Under the pieces are notes generated by a model, which worked only from the letters and a program-made list of their open reading frames with translations, made no database searches and was not told the DNA's origin. 64,000 nucleotides of DNA from Heterobilharzia americana (lineage: Eukaryota; Platyhelminthes; Trematoda; Strigeidida; Schistosomatidae), in NCBI GenBank assembly GCA_944470555.2, contig OX104128.1, positions 64,177,257 through 64,241,256 of the forward strand. Direction: 5' to 3'. Every line of letters begins with the position of its first letter. The first letter of the stretch is position 1. Below are positions 36,101 through 49,600 of this stretch, piece after piece. A program made the position numbers and the translations under genes.

Positions 36101-39100
36101 CATAATAATATGATAGTTATAAAAACTGGTACAATGAAATTGAATTGGAACAAATGATCAAACAAACAAAAACAGGTTCTGGATTCTACTCAATAATTTC
36201 ATTTGTTTAAATTCATTTAAATACTCTGGTCTTGAATAATAATATTTCAAATCATTCTTTGAATATTTTCAATAGAATTCATTTACAGTACCAAAAAGTG
36301 GGTCTTTCTTTTTTTAGTATTTGTTAACTACTTGGTGCTTTATTGGGGGGGTGCAATGAAATAAGACAGAAGTTGTATGGCACCACTTATTTGATAGGTT
36401 GAACTGAATCTCTTTAGTGACGGGGACAATCAATTATATTGTAAATGATTTGTTCAAGCTATTATCTACTTCTGTTAACCATGTTATCGACAGTACATAA
36501 ACCTCTGATGAATTATGTTGAAGATTACATTGTAGGTTGTATGTAAAATTTAGTGGAATAGGTAACGTAACTATTTATTGATATACTTGTAAGTCTCCGT
36601 TGTTTCATAGGATCGAATTGTCCTACCTCTATGAGCATATAAGCTCCTAAGCGAATGCCTCGATATTACTTGGATGTTGATTATGATAATTTAGTTGGTT
36701 GTTGGTAGCAGAGGAATTCAGGAAGTGCATACGAATCCCAGATAAGATGAAATGCGCTTTCTGGATTCCTGCGCTAGACACAACCAATCAGAATAGGTAA
36801 TGTGTGTAAAAAAGATGAATACTTTGTTTTGGAAACCTAAAAATAGCCTAAAAAGATGACTTAAATGGGACTGGGTAAGTCATAACTTGTCAGTGTATGT
36901 ATATATACATATGTCTTGGTAAACCATAGATTCTTGGTATGTATGACTGAAATACGAAGGAAGGACATTTTCGGTTGATAAATAATAGATAAGAAAAATC
37001 TATTCTAACTGTTTCAATAAAATACATGGTACTCGGAATCACAGTGCTCACAGACGCTTGGAAGTCATATATGCCTTTATCTGAAGCAAATTATCCCCGT
37101 CAAGCTATTGGTCTCAAAAAACACTTCGTTGATTGGACAACTATAGTCACACAAACAAATCGTAAAATATGTGGAGTCGTTTTAGAAAGTACCTCAAAGC
37201 CTTAAACGGGATCATGACGAGAAATTTCTCAAATATAATTTAAATGATATTTCCTCATGTGCGTTAACGGGAATGCAGACAATAGTACAGTTTTAAAGAT
37301 GATAAATCATTTTGAAATCTACATTTCTTTATTTCTCTGGTAAAATAGATTAAGTTGTAAATAAAGTGCGTTTCCCCAATTACTAAATTGTCCTTCATAA
37401 TCTCGATTCTGAATGGTCTGTGCATACTTGAATGTGATTGGCCGTCACTAAAGTTTAGTTCAACCCTTGATATGGTCTTGCACTCTTTCAGAAGTGTTTA
37501 CTAGTCTATATGGTGGCTTGTTAATCTATGTATGCTTTGAGTATTAGATATTCAAATAAAAACTGTTGAACTATCAGTTAGATTATTTCCATTAGATAAG
37601 TAACTAATCAATTTTCTGATCCTATCACAAAGTAAACAATTTTTAAGTCGTTTCTCTCTTATAATGAGTATAATTTTGGAATGATAGTGTTTTTGTGACT
37701 CATGTTTGATCTTTTCAGAAACATTAATTAATATGCATGATGTCTATCGGTAGATTTTAAGACAAATCATTCGGTGGTTGTTACAGCTAGTCATAAACTG
37801 CAGGCATAAAAAACAGATGTACATTACGTCAGTAAAATTTTGGGTGGTCACTGTTAGCATATATAAGTTTCTCCGTTTAAACACCATTTTTTATGATACA
37901 TTGAGTAGACATATCTGGCCGCATTCCAAATTTATATCTGTTGCTTTCTACTTGTTCGTTTACTATTATTAGTGTTATCACTTGTCCTCCTAGTTCCTAG
38001 TGAAACATAGGGCTTCAGTAGCACGTCTCCATTTCAATCTGTTCTCTGCAGACTTTTCAACCTGGATCTACGACTGCTCACAACTTATCGTTTCTTCTTC
38101 ACATGATCTCCTCCATATCACCCTCAGCTAGGACGCCCAACTCGTTATTTTCCCTCTGGATTCCACTCTAGGACCTGGTAAGTGATGTGCCTGTAGAACT
38201 TCGAGTTCTTGTGACACGACATTAGACACAAATCATCATCATCGACGAAATCCAAATATTCCAGGTTCTTTCCATAGGTCCACTGTGCCTATTCTCATCT
38301 TCTCGCTACTCACAGTTTGCTGCATGATCCAGTCTAGTCGACCACAATCAGGAAGATCATTGGTGATAGTAGGTGGCAATCTTATCTTACTTCTTCCTGT
38401 CTCCACTTCAAAGTCATCACTGAACTTTCCATTGTGAATCACTCGACATGTTTCGCCGTCATATGGCGTATAGCTGTTGAATGAGGTTGATAAATGGTTG
38501 TGGCACTAGAACCGTAGTGTTGAAGCAGCTGCCCACCAGATTACTTCTCGGTCGGCGCTGTCAAAACCCTTCTCAAAGTCGATGAATTTGAGGTGCAGTT
38601 GACTTGACTGCCATTCTGTGCTCTGTTCTATGATGATGTGTAGCGTGGTGTTGCAATTTGATCCTCACATGATTTGTTTTTCCTGAAGCCAGCTGGCCAG
38701 TCTGTTTCGATGGTAATTTTGAATGGAGAGCATTTTCAGTCTCTCCAGGATGATGCGGCCTAATAGTTTTGCTTGGGGTGTATGGGAGTGGAGTATCATT
38801 CCGCTCCAGTTCTTGAAAATACTTAGCTGGCCCACCCTCCTTTTGGAGTTTGACAAGGTAGTTTTTCTTCCAATCTGGAGGTATTTTTCCTTCCTTCCTT
38901 CCTTTCAAACCTCTTGAGGTAGTGGTGTGAGCATGTCCGCTGTTGTCTCTGCATCTGTTCGTTTACCATGATCATTCTAATGTTTAGGAATGAGGAATTT
39001 CACTAATTGGTCTCTTTAAAGAATGTTAAAAATGTGCATATTTCGATTTGGTTGACTTCATTGGCCACGGTTTTCTCATTGGAACTTGGGAAAGGGATTC

Positions 39101-40620
39101 CCGAAGTTTTAATAAGAAAGCCATGACCAGTGGGAACAGTGAAGTCGAGCATTAGGATAGTTCCTCAACAACGGCACTGTGTGGATATTACCTTTCCGAG
39201 GTTCGTGGGAAACTGATTGATCTCAGGCCGGTATTTATAACGGACTGACACCAGTAGGGGAAACAGTGAAAACTTGACAGCACTGAACACCTGCTTATTC
39301 TTAGAATGGGACTCCTCAGCAGTACACATCCATAACCCTATCTTGTCGGAGATCGAACCCAGGGAGCTCAGGTTTCACACTAAGCATGCTTCTAATTAGC
39401 CACTGGTCTACATCTTTCTACTCCTATCAGTTCGCAATATAGCGCGATCTTCGTCAAATGTCACTGATGAGTATCCCCCTCATGTTCAACGTGGTTTATC
39501 CTACTGGTGACGACTAAGAACTTCGGGGAGTCTCTTCTCGAAGCATTTCACTGTTGAGTACTAAGCGGCAATTCATTTTGGGGGAGGCTCAGTTGCAAAG
39601 TCCTCGCCATGGAACCTGAAGGTCCTGAGACTTATACGTTGTGAGATCATGGGTGTGCACTGCTGAGGTCTCCAATACTAGGACGAAAGAGCTGTTCAGT
39701 GGTCATAGGTTCTCAGTAGTTCTTCAAATGGTATCAGTCTGTGGTGAATGCCAACTTGATATGCATATTTATTCACACTGATACGCATTGATTCCATCTG
39801 GGCAATTCAACTCAAATTTCAACATGTATTTTATCCGTACCGTTTGTTTTATGATTCTGAAGTAATGCTCAGTACTATAAATTTGGCAGTGAAGACCTTT
39901 TCTGTCAAGCACACCAATAGATTTTTGCAATAGCGATAGGTTATAACTTCCTCAAACCCTCTTCAACATTAATTTACTGCAAACGGTTATTATGCTTACC
40001 TCTGAATCAACTCTGATTCAACCATTTTCTTATGATTTTATTTTAAATCTCTTACGTGTCTAACTCTTGTGGAACATATGGAATGACTTTAACAGATGTA
40101 AAACAATTTGCAAAGTTAACGGGGAAACGAAATTACTTGAAAAGCAGTTACAGCTTTATTAATCTGCTGATTGGAGCTATATTTTGATAACGGGATTAAT
40201 AAAACTATAGAGAGGTTGTATAGCCAGTGAAAAAAGCATGATATTTCACTATTCTTGAGATGGCATTGAAGATTTATGGTAGATGATGAGGATGATAATT
40301 GTTTGTTCTCTTAGCCTTTATGTTTCTTCTTAAGGCTTACATTACTAGATCAGGCGACTTCATTAATATTTAGTTCATAAAGTAGTAAAGTGGATTCAAG
40401 TTGCTTGAATATTTGAGAAGAATATTTGCTGATCTTCAGCATTAATGATTTATGAAACTTCGCCTGGTTAACTAGTCCGAGGGTGACATGAAGGAGATTA
40501 TGTGAGGAAGAAATGAAAGCTTATAGGCAATCGTGGAGCCAGGTTGAAAAGGCAGCAGAGAACAGAGTGCAATGGAGGCGTGCTACTGAAGCTCTATGTT
40601 CCACTAGAAACCCAAGGGAC

Positions 40621-40661
<41 letters not shown>

Positions 40662-43600
40662 GTTTATGAGTTGTGGTTACCACTCCTTCTTTTTTCTCAG
40701 AGGTTGGCCTTTATAACTGTTTTATTATTTAGCCTGTGGTGTTTAAATAATATCTGATTACTGGTTCGCATGACTGATTTCCAGTTGTTTGGTCCGTTCA
40801 TAGTAGTTCGTATATTGAGTCAAGGTTCATGTATCTGGTAATTGCCATTTGATTGGAGAACCATATTTCTAGAAATTCCCTTGCAGTTTTGATCTTGCTT
40901 ATCGTAGTGTTTTCAATTTTGTATAATACAAGTTGTGTTTGTGCTTATCTGTGTATATGAACAATCAAGATTTGGTGCTCCTAAATTCTTTAGGCTATTT
41001 GCCAACTGGATTGGCCAATACATTGGTCTTGAAAATTTTGGCATCATTCTTTATGAAGTGCTGATGAGATCATCTAGTTTCATTGTGATGCTTTCAAAAA
41101 CAAACTTGAAAACTCTAAGCACACTAAATTATTATTGTTTCTAGGTATTAAAATCGAAAATGTTGTTACCTATTGGGTAAGCTACTAGTTCATCTTTGTG
41201 TTCTTTATAGTATTCCCATAGTGTCAATTGTTAAAAACAGAAAGAATCATCTTTGGGACAAAAACATATTAGATCCCCTAAACTGGTGTTCACTTTGTCT
41301 TACTACATGCCTGTGAAATATCATGAACTCAAGTGAATGACATAAGGCGGTCTTATGCTTCTTATCTAAGCTATCCTCTTTGCATTATACTTGTACAGTG
41401 AAATAGTCATGTAGGTAGTAGTTAGACTAGATATAAAATCTTAATTAAATCATCTTAGTCAGCTGATGAGGAGTGAACCGTAATCCACTTAAATAACTAA
41501 AAATATACTTAGCCTACTGAACCACCGTCTATCTCAAAGCACAATGAAATCGATTGTTTATTTATATTTCACTACAAGCTGTAGCCAATGTTTCACATCT
41601 TATGCCTTTCTGTACATTTTATTGGCTTCCCGAGAATTTCTTCTGTTTACATCTTGCTTCTTTGCATCTCACTGTAATGGTATATGATGTAACAAAGAGA
41701 ATCGGTAAGCTTTGAATTCAGGTCTCATTGTGAGAATGATTGTAATTTCATAAAAGTTAAAAGGTTTTGGTACCTGGAACAAGTTGACAAATGATGAAAA
41801 GTATTACACCAACAAACTCTACTAAATTCATCTATGATGGTTAATCTTTTCTAAAATATACGCTTGTTTTAGTGAAGCATAAAGCACTAACTTGGCCATC
41901 GGCACAATTTCCGTATTGTACATAATATCAAGTTAAAATTTACATCATAGTTGTAGGAACCGACCGAAATCTATCTATTAGTATTGCAATACGGTTATGA
42001 CTGTGGAACACTAGAATGCCCTGTGTCTGGTGTGAAATTTTCAAGGCGACCAACTGTAAATAGAATAAGCTTCTGGTCAATAAACAATCAGTTATATTCT
42101 AAATGGTTTAGTAGTAGAAACTATGATCGTCATAGTGCATGACGTTGGTTTAAACCTTCCTAAAGGCAGAAGTCTCTTAAAGGATGAAAATCCATTTTTC
42201 TGAGTAGTGCTAATGAGAGTGAAACCTATAGGTTCAGAGATTCCTGAGGAAAGATATCAAAAAGCTAATGTCATCATGATTAATACTTTGTGATCAATGA
42301 TAAATCATGGCTTGATGTATCGTTTTATTCTTTAGTTTCTTCTAGTTTTTTTTTATGATTAAGCAAACATCTCTACTTATAAACTGGATGATTCTTGAAA
42401 GATGAATATAATCAGGGTTTATCTTTTTTTTTAAAAGGGGCTTCCTGCCGACTGCCTTCAACTGATTAACATCTACTGAGCTTCTAAGCTTGGTTGCCAT
42501 GTTGCAAATATGATCGATAGAATTCAGTCTGCACTCAGGACCAGACAACATGAAATTGATTGCACTCCCGTGACCAATCAGTAGAAATATCTTTTAAAAA
42601 CTAATTGATAATTGGTTCTTTTTTTATCCCTCTAGGACATACTAGAAAATTTGATTTAGTGAATTTTCATTATATATTATCAATGAATACCTAATGACCA
42701 CCAGAATGATCTCTATTTTCATTTAAAAAAGTATATTTTTTTATAGATTTTTAAAGGACAGAACGGTTGAAAACAAGACACTTTATAACATAATAATTAG
42801 TTTGTTTCCCGTTTAGTCTGGTTTTAGATTATTAATTATTGAAACCAAAGGTGTGAATTCTTATAACAATGGTACCAATGCTACGTTTACAACAACACCC
42901 ATTTTTTAAGATTTATTAGTGTAATGTGTCAATTAACATTTTTGATTTTATTTACAGTTACATATCCTGATTATTTAACAAAAAACCCTCTTATGTGTTA
43001 GCGGGAAACGGATATAGAGTGTATACTTCGGTTTTTAAAGCATACAACCAGTAGAAAATTTCCTTTCATTATTATAAAATGACAATTTATGCATGAGAAT
43101 TTCCTCAACTTTTCATAAAGTATACTCTAATGAAATTAAAACGTATCAATCTGACCACAGTCTAAGTGTCAATTATTGTCCAAGCAAACATTACCAACTA
43201 TACAGTTGATACAAAACAGATTACATATGGCCTTTGTATCACAATTATTTATCAACCTCATTCAACAGCTATACGCCATATGACGGCGAAACATGTCGAG
43301 TGATTCACAATGGAAAGTTCAGTGATCACTTTGAAGTGGAGACAGGAAGAAGTAAGATAAGACTGCCACCTACTATCACCAATGGTCTTCCTGATTGTGG
43401 TCGACTAGACTGGATCATGCAGCAAACCATGAGGAGTGAGAAGATGCGCATGAGCTGGATGGACCGGTGAAAAGAACCAAGAAGCAGATTCGGATCTCGC
43501 CGATGATGATGACTTATGTCTCGTATCGTGTCCAACGAGCTCGAAGATCTACAGGCAAAAGCCAACAAGTTGACAAAAAAGGCAGGATAGTGAAGGCGAG

Positions 43601-46600
43601 ACATCGTTCAGGTGAACGCAGAGAAGACAGTGGTGATGAAGATACCCAACCAACAACAGCAACAACAACAATCACCAATCTCCATGAAGGGGAGATATGT
43701 AAAGCAAGTTGTCTATTCCACCTACCTACCCACCACCCCTAACCTACCTACCTACACACCTACCTACCTACCCACCTACCTACCTACCTACACACCTATT
43801 CATCTACCTACCTAGGCAGACAGCATCGTTTCAGTTACAGGTGACACAGATGAGAACGTGAAAGCCAAAATTAGAAAGACAGCAAGACAGCTCTTCCTTC
43901 ATCAACCTGAAACCAGTGTGGACATATATTGCACTGAACTCCACTCCACTCCACTGCACTCAACATGAAGCGTGAACAAGATCCGTGTTTTCAACAGTAA
44001 CGTCAATCAAGTAAGTCAATGCCTCTATGCGATGGTTGAAAGACATGGTGTGTTGCGAAATGCATTTCCATCGAACTACAGACACTCATCAACAGATACC
44101 ACCTTCGTCCACTCGATACTGAAAATGCAGATCAGATGGTCAGAATAATGAGAATAGGTAACAAGGAACTCACTGTGGCTGGCTGGCAACAAACCAACAT
44201 AGCAAGAACCCATCGTCGAAAAAATATGCAGCAGATAATGGAAATGAATTGGATCGGGTTTACACTGAGAAGACCATTCGAGGACATCACGCATCAGGCT
44301 AGGTTTCTGAGTGGAATCCAAATTGGAAACGACGAGTTGGGTGTCCCAGATGAGGGTAACATGGAGGTGATCATGTGAGGAAGAAATGCAGGGTGGCTGG
44401 CAGTCATGGATTTAGGTTGAAGAGACTGCATGGAACACAGTGAGAAAGTAATGAGCAAGCGAAGCCCTATGTTCCAGCAGGAACCCGAGAGACAAATGAT
44501 AATTATAATAATATTCCAGTTAAGAACCTAACCAAGGAATTATATTTTCTGCAGTTTTTACTTACTGCATTTAATATCAAGCTATCTTTTTGAAATCTGG
44601 TACTTATTTTCTGCAGATGATATGCAAACAGGTGGTGCAGGAGTGCATGATAAGTGTTTATAGGATTATATTGTTTACGTTTTTAAAGAAAACATAGATA
44701 GAACTGGATAAAAAAGATCTTACATTTTACATATATAGTGATACTTGTTTGATGAGCCATGCCTACAGGATGACCTGTCTCGCATACCAATTTTGCAGCA
44801 TGATATCTTCGAGTGATTCTCTGGATGACTAGCGTGTTGACTAATTGGTCTTTTTCTTTCGTCAATGAGTAGTGAAGCGGTTGAACATCTTCAGAAATAT
44901 AATCACCTGGTTGTAGCTGATTGGAATGTTCTGGCAACTTTTGTGATAGACCAACTCCCTCTAAACTGAGTAAATAAGCTTCGACTGAAGTGTAATCACT
45001 CAGTCTAGCACCACCTCTTCCTCCGATACCACTTATTCTCTGAATTTCATCATCACCAACTTGACTTGGCTGTACTAACCACCTCCAGAAAAGTCCTCCT
45101 AATGGTTTTCCAGGTGGTGAAGATACACAAACCGCGCGTAACTCTTCACCTTCCAGAAAAACATGGTTTGATTCAGGACTGACAATTTTTGGAGGGCCTG
45201 GAGGAGCTATGAAGAAGAAAAAAGAAAATTGTTTTCATACTACTATCATCTTAATTTTTCATTTAGTTTAATGAAATACAGTTAAGAAAGTGATTCGTTA
45301 TTACCGACTATTTAATCAATATTTGAAAATTATGAAAAAAAAACATATTTTATCTTGAGAAATATTCTGTTTATCTTAGAATATAAATCTGGATGAGTTT
45401 CTTGATTATTCTATTCAAGAGGTGAACGAAAACTGAATGTAGTAAGATGTTTAGCACTAAGCAGTAGGCAAAACCTCTACTAGTTTGTTTACTGTAAATC
45501 ATATGTGATATAGAATAAAGGAAATCATTGACCAGACAAATAAATAAAAATTAAGTTAGGTAAACAAACTTTAGTAAAGATAAATATTTCAATACCTAAG
45601 TAATACAATACAGTGTTGTAGTGAAGAGTTTAGAAATAAACTTACTTAACAAATAAAGCCTACTGAATATTAAAACACTTCAGTGGATAAATAAAAGAGA
45701 TGAATGAACGTTGTTTTTTCTTTCAATACTTTATTCTTTTTAATTCTGTTTTTCTCATTATTATCCCTTTTTGATAGCTGCATTCTGAATCATCTTTGTT
45801 TTCCTCTCCATGAAAAGAAATAACATAAATATTCAGACTATGAGAAAGGTCCCTGTAAATTATCATATCCAGTATAGGGTTGGAAAATGATAGTCATATG
45901 TATATAGTAGACAAATTGTAAGATAATTTAGTAGGATAAACATAGACAGAAAATGTATCAATACTCCGCTTGTCTTTGATGTAAAACTGTCAACAGTATA
46001 TGTACAATATTCAATGTATAGCATTTTTATTCTCTATGATATAAATTAAGTGTAATTGCTCTAAACTACTTTTATTTTTTATTCAGTAGATTTTATTTTG
46101 ATTAGTGTAGGTAATCGATTTTTCATTATCCTTGAGCGTTATACATGGACTAGGATAAATCTATCAAATTTTATCCTACTTTTATCTATAAAATATAAAT
46201 AACTAGAATTCTTGTTCACTACTTTTGTTTCCCTAGAACTGAATAATAAAAAACAACAACAGATTTTTCATTGTTCACTTGGTGTTGTTTTGTTTGTAGT
46301 ACCTTGACCATATGAATTGAGCAATAAGTTTGAATATCTCTTATGATCCCATTACATTTACGTGAATGCAATAAATGTCTATATTAGTCTTCGAAGGTAT
46401 TTAAATGTAAGTACTAAGAGGAAAACAGATGTCTAGTGCTCCCAAATTTCCACTGTTTCTCCAACTGATGTATACCAACCTGAAATCAATGAATAAGTCG
46501 CTATATATCTGCAAATTCAAGTAAATATTAGTTATTGTATGCCCCAATTGGAACATGGCATGAACTAACATCAGTCTGTTTAGAAACTTCAAGGATGACG

Positions 46601-49600
46601 ATCTATGCAATTCATTAGTATATCATAGACTAGCGTTAGCGGCGGGAAAGTACTCAGAATCGACTAGTTTTAACTAAGACAAATATACTAAGTAATTGAG
46701 AATTTCTTATGTGCATCTAAATATAAATCATTATAAAAACCATATGAAGTAAAGAGGAAAAAATAGTTTCACTTTCAAAAATCTTATTATAATCCTGACA
46801 GCTCATCGGTTAAAATTTGAAATTCCCATCGGCATTCAACTTAAAAAAGATTATTATTATGCGAAATTCAGTCGAGTAATTTAAGGGAATACTTTATTGA
46901 TTGTTTAAACTCATCTACTTATTAAGGGCATTAGAAGAAACAACTATAAGTCAATTTTGTGAACTTGAGCAACTGAAAGGAAAGAAATTTTCAGAAGGTT
47001 ACGTCAAGTAATCCGGAAAGTATACTGTGGGTAAACATAATGTACTCCTGCAATGTTTCTCCTGTAAAAAACTTTTCGGTCAATGTGTGAAACACAAGCC
47101 GATACATTAGGCCACATCAATATGTGTATACCAGTTTACTTACTCTTGTGGAGCTGAGTACATCAACCGTACCATGCATCCGCTTGTAAAATGTGTCCAC
47201 GAACACTACCTAGCCTGGCTTGCAAAGAGAGAACAGAAATGTATCTTCAGTTCAATAAAAGAACACCTCATGAACTCAGGCCACTTAGCTCCTTTTGAGA
47301 GTCCATTCAAAATTGTCTACAGGGTTCGTTCAAACCACTCGAAGTTCAAATCAGCGTTATACATGCAAAAAAAGTATATCCAACCTTTACCTTTGCCATA
47401 GCCATCATAAAGCTCTGTTTGCCACAGATTCATTTTGTATCAGGTAACTACACATGTATATAATGTTCCATTATCAGTCTGTTAAATGTACAACAATGAT
47501 TTATCCATCTCATACAATTGCCTACAACTGAATGATTATCATTGTGACGTTTATGAAAATACGAAAGTCTCATCAAGATAAATCAACAGGTTTTGTTGTT
47601 TTGAATTTCAAATGAAATATACCAGAAAACATAACTAATATCTATGGAGTAAGATGGTGAAGGTTGGTTTTTACTGGTCATACAAAAGAAAGTGACTGAT
47701 GATGGCTTGAAATTGGATTGATAATATCAAGATTTTTTCAAATTAGGTCACCTTATGCCAACATATTTGGACAATAGAAAAAATATGATCCAGAAATTCA
47801 TGTAAAGTAAGTTTAAAGTAATAAAGCAGTCTCACCCTATCATTGCAGAAACATGTACGACCTTTGTGCACAAAAATGAATTAAAACATCATAGCACGTT
47901 GTGGTGGACAGAAAAATTGAGAAGTGAAATAGTAAGATGACAATAGAACAAGAAAATATTAGCCACTCATTACAAAGAAGCCAGGTAGTAGATGCTGTAT
48001 GTTACCATTTGAGGTGTTCTTTGATATTTGCATACAAATATGACAAATATTACCAGAACGCCTTTGTAGGGGGTACTTATATTTAAAACTGTTCAGTTTG
48101 AGACAAAAAATTCTTCAAGTTGTTATTCATCGTAGACTGATATCAGTTGGAGGAACGGAGGAAACCTGGGAGCAAGGGATAGCTGTTTCGTCCAACTAGT
48201 ATGGGACTCCTCAGCAGTGTACACCCGTGACCCCACACCAACAGGGATCGAACCCACGGCCTTCAGGCTCTGCGGCCAGCGTGTTACCGTTGAGCCACTG
48301 GGTCAGAATACAACGGTCCATATTTCCAACTTCTATTAGCTCACAATATAGCGCAACCACCACCTAATGTCATGATTGGGTAACTGTCCTCACGACCATC
48401 AGGCTTTGCCCCCACCAATCAAGACTTCTCATTGGAACTTCAGGAATACCTCTCAAAGTTAGTCACCAATGAGCACCAGTTCAATTGAATTTTGAAGGAG
48501 TTGTGGAGAGTTGGAAATATTTCAAGTTGTTATTCATCGTAGACTGATATATATCAGTTGGAGGAAGAAAGGAAAATTCTTCAGATTTACAATATTGAAC
48601 TATGGTTGAGTCAATTGCTTCTGTAAATAATACGTGAGGAGAAGGCAGCAAATTTAAGTAGATAAGTTGCTTATATTTTTATTTTCCCCTAGATTTCGTA
48701 CACGGGGACTCCAACAATTCACTATGCAAATCCTATTAAGGATATTTGAAATAAACAAATCTGTCTCTCAATACGGTGAGCATATACCATAAAGTTTGAT
48801 TTTGCACAAAGAAAACCAAACATTATTGAAGCAGTTGGTTGTCAGATAAAAGCCATGATGATCAGTATATGTATAAAACTTAGGGATTATAATGTAAATC
48901 CATATTAGATTTGTTTATTTGATTTATTGTGTGAAATTTTCCTTCTGATGATTTGAAGGAAGAACAAGTATATTTCAGAGGACAGTCTCTTTTCTACAAT
49001 TTCATTTTCAAGGCTGTACAATCCCAAATTTATACTTTTCTTCTAGTCTAGGAATTTGATACACATTTCATCCTATTTGGGACTCGTCAGCTGGATGTAT
49101 CTGCCTCCCAATGAGTGATTTTGTTCCCACTGCTAGCCACTGTCCACCATTACTACACATAATTAAAACACAGGCAATATCGAGGCATCCGAACAAGAGC
49201 CCATATACCAACAGAGACTGATCAATTCGGTTCAATCAACGACGATGTAATACAAGCAATAACACTAAGAATTTGATAGGTAAAAATGTTTTGTCAAGCA
49301 TGGCAACATAAATAGTGTCAATAAATGAGTTGTCATTAGAATAAAATTTAAAAAATGAAAAAGTAACTGATGAGCATTGAATATTGATCAAAATAAGTTT
49401 GAGCAAGAAGTTTGTAAACTGAATTGTGATCAGGCCAAACATAGCAACAAGAATGAGTAGCGAATTTCTTAAAAAGTGGATAGTGTCGAAACAGAAAGAT
49501 GAAAAGAAAAAAGTGGAAGGGGGAGGGGAGCAGAGAAGACTGAAAATTAAGACCATGAAAGGAGAAGGGGTTGAACAATCTCCTTTTGTGCACACAGTTC

